In this document: positions 7,972-18,400 of the stretch, in pieces
Layout: each line of letters starts with the position of its first letter
How positions within the stretch are numbered: position 1 is the first letter of the stretch
Source of the DNA: a virus
Virus record (IMG/VR): IMGVR_UViG_3300002350_000002
Coordinates: 78,717 to 107,730 of that record
Length of the DNA: 29,014 bases
Direction: 5' to 3' (one strand)
Notes under the pieces: generated by a model
Seen by the model: the letters and a program-made list of their open reading frames with translations, nothing else
Told to the model about the DNA's origin: nothing
The model's database searches: none
Translations under genes and position numbers: made by a program

Positions 7972-9219
7972 TTAAACAAATTCCCCACCATAAGTCCAAG
8001 TAATACTTCTGGTAACTTTTCCAGTTCTTTCATCAAAAGTCATTTCATCTTTATCAACAAAATAACTGGTTCCATCTGAAGGCTTATACTTACTAACGGA
8101 TGGTTCATTATAACCTCCATCCTTATATATTACCGTAATGTTTACAGACAAACTACCCTGTTTTTTAGTTCCAAATCTTTGTAATATTGGTCCTGACTCT
8201 TTTCCAATTGCTGCAATAGAAGCATAAAATTCTGTTGGTACATTATCAGTTATATCTACAGTCCTATAAATCTCACCATCCTCTTCAATTCCACCAGAAG
8301 CATCCATGTTTACCGTTATGGTTCCACTTATAATGTTCCTTGAAACAGAAATAGATTTTATTTTATCTGTGTCAGAACCTTCATAGGAATCTCCAATTTC
8401 TGGAATTGTCATTGTTGAAAAATATGCGTTTGCGTTTGCGTACTTATCTCCACCTCCTTCACCAGCAAGTCCTTTTATACTTATTTGTTTTGAGAAAGTT
8501 TTATAAATTGAGTCAGAAGATTCTTTTATAGAATATGTTTCTTCAACTAAAGCACTTGTATTGCATACAGTCCAACTTTCTGTGCATTCAACTGAGTTTT
8601 TTTCAGTGTTAACTGTATAGTTAGTCGTTTTATTGTAAGCCGAACCTGTTGTGGCTGGCAAATAACTTGCACCATCAGTAAAACTAGATGAAGCTGGCAA
8701 TTTTGCTATAGCTAATTGATAAGTTGCAGTTTCAGAACTATTTAATGTAATACTTCTAGATCTTGTTACTTTTACAAATCTGTTATACTCATCTGCTGGA
8801 TCTAAAGACCAATTTTCATCAACATCTTGTGATTCAAATAAAACTTTTTCAAAAACTATTGTGTAATCAGCAAAAACATTGCTCGCATCAATTTGATAAG
8901 ATTTTGATTTTAATTTCACCTTACCAGAAAGAAAAGGGGCACTCATTGTTCCAGTAACAAATAGATCATTTACAGAATGAACAACCAATCCTTCTATTAG
9001 TGAATGAGCACTATTTATATAACCAAGTCTTCCTTTTTCATCAGCTTGTGCAAGATCTACAACTACCCCATTTTGTTTTTCAAGAGAAAGTGCTTTTCCC
9101 TTTAAGGTTACTGTTAATACGCTCTTTTTTACTTTGCCATTTTCTTTAAATTCATTTTCTGTTTGTGCTGTTACAAACGGTGTTGGAATTATAGTCGTTC
9201 CATTAAGGGTGATTGCCAT
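7972..9219 (-). CDS. Tail/baseplate protein, paralogue 2 of a tandem pair
   Basis: A 415-residue, beta-rich protein without membrane segments, clearly related to the product of the gene just upstream (9223-10506). Matching landmarks are the N terminus (MAITLNGTTIIP against MPAIFNGLQLDP, both then reaching a GK and a KGK), the block NRFVKVTRSRSI against KRFTKVSHKISA, GGGDKYANANAYF against GGDNDRYGPASDL, and the C-terminal strand (TGKVTRSITWTYGG against AGKKTRTTVFIWE). A partly repeated E-x-W-T/S-(V/L) motif within the protein suggests an internally duplicated beta domain. It starts at ATG 9219 behind GGGAG, three bases past the preceding stop. Lying between tape measure and hub, it probably belongs to the distal tail or baseplate; its exact role is unknown. 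Confidence 0.75.
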   Translation of the reverse strand: MAITLNGTTIIPTPFVTAQTENEFKENGKVKKSVLTVTLKGKALSLEKQNGVVVDLAQADEKGRLGYINSAHSLIEGLVVHSVNDLFVTGTMSAPFLSGKVKLKSKSYQIDASNVFADYTIVFEKVLFESQDVDENWSLDPADEYNRFVKVTRSRSITLNSSETATYQLAIAKLPASSSFTDGASYLPATTGSAYNKTTNYTVNTEKNSVECTESWTVCNTSALVEETYSIKESSDSIYKTFSKQISIKGLAGEGGGDKYANANAYFSTMTIPEIGDSYEGSDTDKIKSISVSRNIISGTITVNMDASGGIEEDGEIYRTVDITDNVPTEFYASIAAIGKESGPILQRFGTKKQGSLSVNITVIYKDGGYNEPSVSKYKPSDGTSYFVDKDEMTFDERTGKVTRSITWTYGGEFV

Positions 9220-9222
9220 TTA

Positions 9223-10506
9223 TTACTCCCATATAAAAACTGTGGTTCTTGTTTTTTTACCAGCAGCAATGTTTCTTTGTACATTGTCAGATTCGATTAT
9301 ATAATCAGCATCTGGAGCATATTCTAGCGTATTTAATGTGGGATCAGTAAGAGAAACAGCTTCTATTGTTACAGTTTTTGTATGAACTTTTTTTATACTA
9401 ATATCTTGAAATAGTGGTCCTTTTCCCCCATATATTGTTTGATGTGTTACATATGTATCTGGTGGATTAGCTTCTGGACCCATTTGTGTTATATTTACCT
9501 TTCTAGTTTTTGATCCATCTGCTGGTTTAGGATAATCTTCTATTTGATAATCGTAACTAATTATTCCTTTAATCTGATCATGAGTTTCTGATGTTGATAA
9601 AATTGTAACATCTTCATAATCTGCGATTATTCCATCCTTAACAGTTTCCCACAAATCAGATGCTGGACCATATCTATCATTATCTCCACCGTTTAATCCT
9701 GTTATAGTTCCACTGATTGAAGTTGTTCCCCTAAAAGAATTAGAGTCGTTCTTTTCTGTTATTGTTTGATCATGACTTGCTAATGCAGATTCTCCACTAG
9801 CTGGATCATGATATGATAATTCAACATCAGCAGAAACTTCACCAGTTAATACATTTAACCTATAAGACAACTTTCTATTGTGTGCATTGCTAAATGTTCC
9901 ATCAGTAGCACCACTTATATCATTTGGTATTGTATCGGCTATGTTTGCATCGACTTTTGCTTTGGCTTTTTTCCATCCAGCAGTCCATCCACTAGCATCT
10001 TTTATGTCTTTACATTTTGCAGAAATTTTATGAGATACTTTTGTAAACCTTTTATCTTCATCATTTATTTCTACAGTCCAAGACTCATCAAAATTTAAGT
10101 TTATCTCATCTTTTGATGGAACTTTTACCCCATTATATGTAAATGAATCAGCTTCCATTTCAATGGTGTAATCTGAATAATCAACCCAAGTTCCTTCATC
10201 AAAAGAAACAGATTTTATCCTACCGCTACAAGAAAATGTGCCAGTTCCATTCCTAGATGTAAATGAAAAGTCTTTTGTTTCACCATCTGAACTATACGCA
10301 CACTTTGAATTTATGGTTTGTTGTTGTCCGAGTATCCAAGTGTGTTTTGTAGCATTTTTTGCACTTTGAGAAGCTACTATTTTTCCTTTTACAGATATGT
10401 TAAAAAGATACTTTGATAGCTTTCCACTTGTCAAAAACTCTGTTTGTTGAGATACGCTTACTGATTGTATTGGGTCTAATTGTAAGCCATTGAAAATTGC
10501 TGGCAT
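9223..10506 (-). CDS. Tail/baseplate protein, paralogue 1 of a tandem pair
   Basis: A 427-residue beta-rich protein, paralogous to the 415-residue product downstream (shared landmarks are given there). It has two related-looking blocks: one begins DESWTVEINDEDKRFTKVSH near residue 143, and a later one runs through FRGTTSISGTITGLNGGDND near residue 262. No catalytic motif, signal peptide or coiled coil is seen. It starts at ATG 10506, one base past the stop of the LamG-like gene, with GAGG upstream, so translation is probably coupled. Its place in the operon is where distal-tail (Dit) or baseplate ring proteins are usually encoded, but no Dit signature was recognised. Two related subunits could form a hetero-oligomeric ring (inference). 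Confidence 0.75.
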   Translation of the reverse strand: MPAIFNGLQLDPIQSVSVSQQTEFLTSGKLSKYLFNISVKGKIVASQSAKNATKHTWILGQQQTINSKCAYSSDGETKDFSFTSRNGTGTFSCSGRIKSVSFDEGTWVDYSDYTIEMEADSFTYNGVKVPSKDEINLNFDESWTVEINDEDKRFTKVSHKISAKCKDIKDASGWTAGWKKAKAKVDANIADTIPNDISGATDGTFSNAHNRKLSYRLNVLTGEVSADVELSYHDPASGESALASHDQTITEKNDSNSFRGTTSISGTITGLNGGDNDRYGPASDLWETVKDGIIADYEDVTILSTSETHDQIKGIISYDYQIEDYPKPADGSKTRKVNITQMGPEANPPDTYVTHQTIYGGKGPLFQDISIKKVHTKTVTIEAVSLTDPTLNTLEYAPDADYIIESDNVQRNIAAGKKTRTTVFIWE

Positions 10507-10507
10507 T

Positions 10508-11512
10508 TTATACCTCGTCTACTTTTATGTACATGTCCATATCGGCAAAGTGGTTTGTGTAAAAACTAAGCCCATGTATATATAAATACAGTTTATTGTC
10601 TGCTCCTACTACAACATTTGGAATGCTTAAATTAACAGAAGAATTTAAATTGTCGTGCCCTTTTTGAAATAAGTCCACATAATTATTTAAGGATGCTTTA
10701 CCTTCTGTAAATAAATTCATAATATTTGCATAATGTTCATTATCTCTAGATACAAACAAGTCTATTTGCCCATTATTTGGCAGATAACCCTGAGATGTTC
10801 CAGTTCCTTCTATGTAAAGTGTTTTCTCTATGGTTTTTCCCAAAATGTCATTAAACAATGTTAGATTTAAATAATTTTCAATATTTTTCTTAATTGTTAA
10901 AGATTGTGTATACAAGCTCATACCACTAGAAAGATCACCTATTAATGGAACTTCCATATATAAATTTAGACTTTGCTGTTCAGAGCTTCTAACAAAAAGA
11001 TTCATTCCTCTATAAAATATTCTTACTGCCTCATCGCCTTGCATATAAAGGTTTGTTTTGCCATTGAAAGCTATTCTTTTTGGTCCACTAATATAAAGAG
11101 GCAACATTTTTTGCGGATCTTGTTTTAAAAACAATTGCATTTTGTCATCAACTATGCATTTTACAAACATAGTTAAATTTGATTGCATGTTTGAAATTAT
11201 AAATAATGGCATTGAATTTTCTGGAAATGATTTAGTGAACAACCTTCTGATTCTTGTGCTTCTTCCAGCACCTTCTATGAACAATGTTGATGTATTTGAA
11301 TAAGCACCTCTAACATATAGATTTTTTAAAGAAGTATTTTTAGCATTTGATTTAACAAACAAACTTAATGCAGAGATAGGGTTTGACTTTAAAAACATCG
11401 TCATGGTTTTAATATAATCTTTATTTCCATGAGTAAATAAGCTTACATTATTTTCTTCTGCGTTTTTAATAAACAATGAAACATTTGGTATTCCAACATT
11501 TATTGAGTCCAA
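10508..11512 (-). repeat. Array of about 23 degenerate LFIxG repeats
   Basis: The C-terminal half of the LamG-like protein is a run of short units, each with a hydrophobic-aromatic-hydrophobic core (SLFIKN, SLFTHG, TMFLKS, SLFVKS, NLYVRG, TLFIEG, PLFIIS, TMFVKC, QLFLKQ, PLYISG, NLYMQG, NLFVRS, NLYMEV and others). Unit length varies from about 12 to 19 residues. The core alternation suggests one strand per unit, as in a beta-solenoid or fibre shaft. Confidence 0.75.
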
Positions 11513-12487
11513 AAAATAAATTAGTGAAAAGCTGTCACTTATGGCAGGAGTTATACATGGGTTTGTAAACCTTAAAGTAAAATCTCCACCTGGATATATT
11601 TTTAAATTTGAAAATGTTGCTATACCATCTACGGCTTGAACCATAGTTGTACCAACAAATGTTCCTGTTCCAGTATATATTTCTGCTGTAACTCGTAAAT
11701 TAGAAGAAGTTACTACTTGATTGTAAGCATCTCTAACCTCTATGACTGTAGCACCTAAAGCAACATTGGTGTAAGTGCCTGTTGGTTGAGTAGTTATGAC
11801 TAATTGTGTTTCAGTAGTTATCTCATTACAGTAGATAGTTTGTATTTGTGCTATTTCTGTAGAATCAATTGCTTCGTCATATATTCTTAAATCATCTAAT
11901 TGATAGCCACTAGAGGTGTTGGTTATAAAAAATAAATTTGTATTATCAACTATTCTCTCTGTGCTAAACGGTATTGAATAATCTAATGTGTCTGGACTTG
12001 GTGTTGTGCCATCAAAAAAAAGATCTTGTTGTGTTCCATTTAAGGCTAAAGATAATGGTTCAGTTGGGCCTTTATAAACAATTATTATGTTTGTAAACTG
12101 TTGATTAAAATCATTAGCACCTAATTTTATTAAAGCTACTCCAGAATCAAAACCATTATTAAATCCAACACTTAAACTATTTGTTGATGTTTTTATTGAA
12201 ATGTAAAATCTTGTATCTCCACCACCGTATATCTGAAATATAATGTCTTCTTCAACACTTTTTACCCAAAAAGATATTGTCCAAGGAGCATCTACAGTTG
12301 ATGGTAATGGGTTTGATTGTGTAAACACACCACTAGTTAATGGGCCATGATAGCCATCTTGAAAGTTTAAACATTTTTGAACTAGCCCATCAACAAATGT
12401 GACAAGACCTCTAGTATTAGAAAAATCTAAGTTTCCTATACTATCATTCAAGTCGCCATTGAATTTCCACTGATGCGTTAATGGCAT
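10508..12487 (-). CDS. LamG-like/Ig-like tail protein with about 23 short 'LFIxG' repeats
   Basis: A 659-residue protein with three regions. Residues 1-215 look like a LamG/concanavalin-like lectin domain (MPLTHQWKFNGDLNDSIGN at the start, APWTISFWVKS, then LDDLRIYDEAIDSTEIAQI at the end). Residues about 220-325 look like an Ig-like domain (TQLVITTQPTGTYTNVALGA, then DGIATFSNLKIYPGG). From about 326 to the end runs a series of 12-19-residue repeats with a (L/M)-(F/Y)-(I/V/L/T)-x-G/S core, such as NVSLFIKN, TSTLFIEG, KTNLYMQG and MNLFTEG. The lectin-like part suggests glycan binding, and the repeats a stalk or solenoid. Its position just after the tape measure suggests a tail-tip or side-fibre component. 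It starts at ATG 12487, one base past the tape measure stop, with GAGGG upstream. Confidence 0.75.
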   Translation of the reverse strand: MPLTHQWKFNGDLNDSIGNLDFSNTRGLVTFVDGLVQKCLNFQDGYHGPLTSGVFTQSNPLPSTVDAPWTISFWVKSVEEDIIFQIYGGGDTRFYISIKTSTNSLSVGFNNGFDSGVALIKLGANDFNQQFTNIIIVYKGPTEPLSLALNGTQQDLFFDGTTPSPDTLDYSIPFSTERIVDNTNLFFITNTSSGYQLDDLRIYDEAIDSTEIAQIQTIYCNEITTETQLVITTQPTGTYTNVALGATVIEVRDAYNQVVTSSNLRVTAEIYTGTGTFVGTTMVQAVDGIATFSNLKIYPGGDFTLRFTNPCITPAISDSFSLIYFLDSINVGIPNVSLFIKNAEENNVSLFTHGNKDYIKTMTMFLKSNPISALSLFVKSNAKNTSLKNLYVRGAYSNTSTLFIEGAGRSTRIRRLFTKSFPENSMPLFIISNMQSNLTMFVKCIVDDKMQLFLKQDPQKMLPLYISGPKRIAFNGKTNLYMQGDEAVRIFYRGMNLFVRSSEQQSLNLYMEVPLIGDLSSGMSLYTQSLTIKKNIENYLNLTLFNDILGKTIEKTLYIEGTGTSQGYLPNNGQIDLFVSRDNEHYANIMNLFTEGKASLNNYVDLFQKGHDNLNSSVNLSIPNVVVGADNKLYLYIHGLSFYTNHFADMDMYIKVDEV

Positions 12488-12488
12488 T

Positions 12489-15400
12489 TTATGCCCTCAT
12501 TTGATCATTATTGTTGTCTTCAATTGCTGAACGAATCATTCCTGCAACATTAGTTGTTATACCAGACAATGATTGTTGTATTGCTGCTAGTACGCTTGGG
12601 GTATTAAAGCTTACATTCAATGATAATGGTGCAATAGCCAAGTTTATTGTTTTTGGTACACGATCTAGTGCAGATGCTAGATTGTTGACTGCTCTTTCAA
12701 AAGCAAGACTACTAGAGTACATTGCTGATGATGAGCTATTCATTAGTGATCCAACTTTATCAATTAATGACATTGATGATGTTATTGTACCAGCAGCTTG
12801 TCCAAAAGATGTTCCTAATTGTATTACAGCCGAACTCACAAGTCCTGCTACACCTTGTAAATTTTCGGATGCAGATTGAAGTATTTTAAAATCAACACCT
12901 AAAATTGGTCCACTTCCAGAATTAGAACTACCAGTTCCATTTTGATAATAACCAACTTTTCCACCTTTAGCATAATTGTTTACTCTATCTAAAAATGCAG
13001 TTCCAACTCTATCTACTGCTGGTTTACTTACAACAAACTCTCCTGGTGTTAACATAGCTGGTTGAGTATCAGTGGTTGAGCCACCGTTGGCAAAAAATCT
13101 TCTTGGCTGATTATAGTGCGACATTCTTGCATTTTTAATAGTATCTAAAGCTGTAGCTGCTGCCACATCTGTATTGTTTACCGATAGGTTTCCTAAACCT
13201 TTAGTTTGTATTGAAGATATTGCCTGTTGAGCTATGCCCACATTACTTCCTGGAGTATCAGCAAGGCTTCCCATTGCTAATGCTTTGTTAGCACTAACGC
13301 CTTGGAATGTTTGATTTCCAGCCTTACTAAAACCAAGTTCATTCATATAGTCTTTAAGACTTACTTTATCAGCGGGTGGTCCACCAATTAATCCAGATAT
13401 GTATCTGCTTCCAACATCGGACATTTGATAACCACCAATTGGCCCTCTGGAAATTTCTCTATTGTTAAGAATATCTTCGAAAGCCCAATCTTCGAGTGCG
13501 AATTTTGTAACACCAGCCATTTTTGGTGAGCCATATCGAGAATCAGATAACGCATTTAGTCCACCAAGATAATCAGGAATTGCATTTCTACCGCTAAAAG
13601 AAGTAGAACCATAGCCATCACCACCAAATTCTTTTGAGTGTTTTGGTCCATAGAAACTATTGTAAGTGTATCTTCCATATCCTGGCTTGTTTAAAAATCC
13701 TGATCTATCTGCTGCATAATTAGCCAAATTATTAAGAGTGTTTGCGTTACTTCTAGGGTTAAAGTTTTTAGAGGCTAAATAACCCTGTGCCCCTATATCA
13801 AAGTCTGTCCTTTGTCTTCCACGAGAGTTAATGTATCCTCTGCCTGGAGATTGTCCAGAAAGCCTAGCATAGTATGGGTTTATAGCTTGAAGATCACCAC
13901 CACGATATAAGTACTTTACCGCCCCACCACTGTTAAGATTTTGCAAGAGAGGGAGATTAGCAGCAGTTGCCCTAGCATTAACTACATACTCACCAGGAGA
14001 TAGTATTGCTGGTACAGTATCACTGCCCTTTGCGACAAAGAAGGATGGGTCAGGGTTTGGAGCACTGCTTGGAACAATACCGCCAGAGGCCATAGCTATT
14101 GGTTGATCTAAATTATTTTCTTTAGCACCAATCCAATTGTATTTTATACTCTTGTTTTTTTCAAAATAGTCATATATGTTTTTTGAAACCACTTCTTCTT
14201 TCTCTGGAATATTTAAATCTTTTTTTATTTTATCTTTATCATATTTAAAGAAGTCCTCTTTGGTTTGTACATTTCCATCATTAGAACTATATTGCAATGC
14301 ATCAAATTTTGTGTTGAATAAATTGTTGTTGAAGAATGGAACTATTGCAGTAAGTTTTTTACCAAAGTCTTTGCTAAATTGTTCTAATATTAAAGCATTT
14401 TCTTTTTGTCTTTTTTCAATTTCAATATTTTGATATTGTGGCAATAGGCCAGCATATTTTATTTCTTCCACACCATAATTTCTATCTTTATAATATTTTT
14501 TCTGATTTATATTTTTCATTAATTTAACATAATTTAGCAAATCTGTTTTTGTTGCATCTTCCTCATAAGACCCATTAAATAATTCGTTTTCAATATTTTT
14601 TTGTAAATTTTTTCTTTTTTCCTTATCTGTATCTATTTTTCTTGGTTCTGCTCCCTCTAATCCGTCAACTGTATAAGTTGGTTCCATTAAATTAGAAACT
14701 TCTTTATATGTTTGATTTATATAGTCATCAAGTCTTCTTCTTTGAATTGGTAATACATAAAGTCCACCTTTTTGTTTTTTTAGTTTTTCACTTGCACTTA
14801 ATATTGTTTGACCTTCTAAGTTTTCAAGATTTGCAGTAGTTTTTATATTTTGAGCCAACTGTTCTAGCTTTAAATTTTTTCTAAAAACATCATAATTTGT
14901 ATTTAAATCTTTTATAGAATATTCTTGATCATCTGGCATCTTAACACCAAGTGATTTTGCTATTTCTACTATTTTTTGTTCATTTTGATCGTCAAACAAT
15001 ATTTTTGGTCCAAGCTCTTCAATATTTAATATGTTTTTATCTTGTTTAAACAATCTTCCAAATATTGCACTTTTATCATAGTCGTTTATTTTTTCAACAT
15101 CACCTTTTCCAAGTTTTTTCAAAATGAAATCTGTGGCTGCATTTTTTGATTCATATTTTTCTCTGATTTTATTAAGTTGTCCTTCACTTGCCCCACTTTT
15201 TTGCAAAGGAGTTATTTCTGAGATAAACGACTCTGGCATTCCTCTCTCGCCTTTGCCTTTGTCATCTTTTAACTTTTCAAAAAGTATTGCATCTTCTATT
15301 GATGTATAGGGGTTTTCATTAAGATATCTTTGATTTTTTAAATCTCCATATCTCCTATCCGTTACTATTCCATAAGATTCAATTTCATCAGAAAAGTTGT

Positions 15401-18400
15401 TGAAAAACAAAGATGGGTTTTCTTTGAGTAATTTTGTGTATAATGTATCATCCTTGTCATCAAAAAAAGCAGCATTGTCGGAACCCATACCTCTAGCATC
15501 AAACCTTGGTTGTAAATACTTTCTTAGTGTTTTAGCCTCATCGTTTTTTCTTAGTTTTAAATTTCTAGCATATGTATCTCTTAAAAATTTATAAGAAGCA
15601 ATTAAAAATCCGGCTGCACCACCAAGTAATGTGCCACCAGGAATAGGAATAGCACTTCCAGCAAGTGCTCCAGCAGCTATTGTTCCAAGATAAGAAGCTC
15701 CTTGTCCAGCAAGTGTTGTATCAGCATCGCTTTCTCCAAGTATTAAACTTGAACTTTCATATTTTTTCTTGTCGTATAGATTTGCAATTTCTGGAAAAAC
15801 TGTTCCATAATTTTCAACAACAGATTTAATTTGACCTTGATTTTTGTTAGTGGTCAGAGCCGTTCCTATTTTTTCTAAGTCAGTAGCTGTTTGAGGCAGA
15901 AATGCTAATCCTAAAGGTCCAGCAAATGGAGCTACTTTTGGTATTCTTGTAAGACCTTCAAACAGAGGTATAAGTGCTGCTGAAGTTAATGCTTCTGCAC
16001 CCAACTTTTTCTTAATTTCACTTGGATCAACACCATTCATATAATCAACAATTGATGTTTTAACGAGTGGCAATGCTATTTGTGCATAAGTGCCATATTT
16101 TTGTATTGTTTTTCCACCATCGATCATATTGAATTTTGAACTATTGCCAATTATAGTTTTAGAGTTATTGTTTGCTCTAATTAGTTGATTGTTTGTTTCC
16201 ACAAAACTTGCTTTATTTTTTTCTCTTACTCGTTGGACAGCTTTCATTATTTCATTAATTTTTCTACCTTTTGCAATATCTGGAAATTGATTTTGTACTT
16301 GAGCCATTTCACTTGGAGTGACACCGTTTTTTTCTAAAATTTGTCTAACAGTTTTTGGTGCTTCAACAGGTGCATTGTTTTTTGCTGCTGGTTCTGCTTT
16401 AGCTGCTTCAGTTGCTTTTGCTGTTTCAGCTTTTGCTGCTGCTTCTGCTGCTATTTGTTCTGGTGTTGGTGGTAGTGGTCCAACTAATTCTGATGGTGGT
16501 ACTTTGCTTGGTTGAACACCAGTTCTTCCCTCTGTTGTTGTTGGAACAACTGTTCCTTTTCCTGCATCATTTAGATTTGGTTTATTGCCTGTTGTTACAT
16601 CAACTTTTGGTGGTACTTTGCTTGGTTCAGTTTTATTTGTTATATCTGTTTTTACTGGATCTGGTTTTAAACCATATATCTCTTTTGGAATTTCTTTAGG
16701 AATGCCAAGATTTTTTTCGGCTTTTACTTCATCTGGTTTTATATTAAATACATCCCGAACTTTTTTTTCCACTTTCACTTGAACTTTTCCAGCTTTTACT
16801 TCACCATCTGGTTTTATTCCAATTACATTTTTATTTTTTGCTGCGTTTTGTCTTTCTATTTCTTTATTAGCATTTTCTATTCTTTTTCTTGCACCTTCTG
16901 CTCTTTTAAAACCTTCTACTTCTTGTAAAGCTATATTTTCTAATCTAATGACCTCTCTTGCTTGAGCAAGCGATATTGCTCTTTGTTGTTCTGCACTTTT
17001 TATGTTTCGAAAAATGGCTGCTCTTTTAGCATATTCTATTTTTTTAGCTTGAATTTGTTCTACTGATAATCCTTCTGTTCTAAAATTAGCAGTGGCAGCA
17101 TTTTCTCTTGCGTTGTAAATCTGATTTGCTAAAAGATAAGGGTTTCTGGATTGAATTTCCGCTATTACATTACCAGGAATTGGTGTTTCTCTAGTTAATT
17201 TAAGAGGTTTAAGCCCATTTTTAGAAATTAATTTTCTTTCACCATATCTAGCATCCAATTCATTTTGTAAAAACTTGTTGGCATCTGCCTTATACTTTTC
17301 TTTTGAAAGTTGTAACTCATTAGGTTTACCCTCTGTAGATTTTTGTGAAGCAGTAACCATTCTTGTTTTTATGTCATTGGCAATATCCAATGCAATTTTT
17401 TTAGTTATTGGTTGTGCAATAGGACTTTCTAAAAATCTTGAGGTTTTTTTAAGTGTGGCTTTTATTATGTTTTCTGGAACTTTTTTACTCTTTAAAAATT
17501 CGTAAATATTATTATTGGTACTATTTTTAATTGGTTTTTCTATTACAACTGGTTTTGCTTCGTTTGTTTTTGGTTTTGGTATTTCTGAATCTAATGGTGC
17601 TGTTAACTGATCTGCCTCATACATAGTTACAAATCTGTTTTGATCAAGCGGACTTAATTTTTTAAATTCATTTACAAAATCTTGCTTGTTTGCAGCAATA
17701 TTATTATTTGTTTTATCGTTTACAATTCTATTAAATCTTTCTGTTTGTGCTTGTTCTCTATATTTTTTAGGAAGATTTTTATTTTCATATATTTTTTTAA
17801 GGTCGCTTAAATTTAAATCTTTTATTTGTTTCATTGAAACATTTTTATTTCGTTCAAAATTAGAAAGATCATTAATTACTTTTTCAACTTTAATAGGATT
17901 ATTTGATGTTTCTGAAACAACTGGATTTGTTGAAACTTCTGAAGTTGGTTTTCCTGCTCTTTCATCCAATATTTTTTGTAAAACAGCCCTCATTTGTGGA
18001 GTGGTATCTGGACTTTTTATACTAGCTTCTATTTGATTGGTTGGAATATTTTTACCCCAATCTACTCCACCAGCTTTATTCATTGGTATTTCGTCTGATT
18101 TGCCAATACCAATACTTTTTATAATATTTGACTGAAGCTCACCACTGTTAAAATCGCCAACAATATTACCAATACCCTTGACAGTATTTACGCCAAACTT
18201 ACCAATACCTTTACCAAGACGACCAAAAAATCCAGCAAATGGTACATTTCTAGTAACTATACCTTTATTAGTTGTGTCTTTTATAAAAGACTCATATGTT
18301 TTTACTAAACTTTTTCCTTCTTCGGTATACTTTAAATTTTTAATCATTATCATTCTGTCGGCTGCACTTCCTTTCCTATATTTTTTTTGAGCATCTACAT

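Noticed and set aside
7946-7999. TTG start at 7999 adding 18 residues to the hub protein
   Set aside because: It would overlap the preceding gene by 28 bases and begins with a peptide unlike a tail protein start, while ATG 7945 has a spaced GGCGGG and begins MAFDVQTF, in the style of its neighbours.
10581-10588. TATAAATA on the plus strand, like a T4-type late promoter
   Set aside because: It lies inside and antisense to the LamG-like gene, with no plus-strand gene downstream for about 16 kb, and such strings are expected by chance in AT-rich DNA.
12511-12879. A 122-codon plus-strand open frame opposite the tape measure 3' end
   Set aside because: It is antisense to a convincing coding frame, has no ribosome binding site or neighbours, and its composition mirrors the Ala/Ser/Asn-rich sense protein.
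16318-16699. Plus-strand frames rich in Leu/Val or Ala opposite the tape measure hinge
   Set aside because: They are low-complexity reflections of the Ala/Lys/Glu run on the coding strand.
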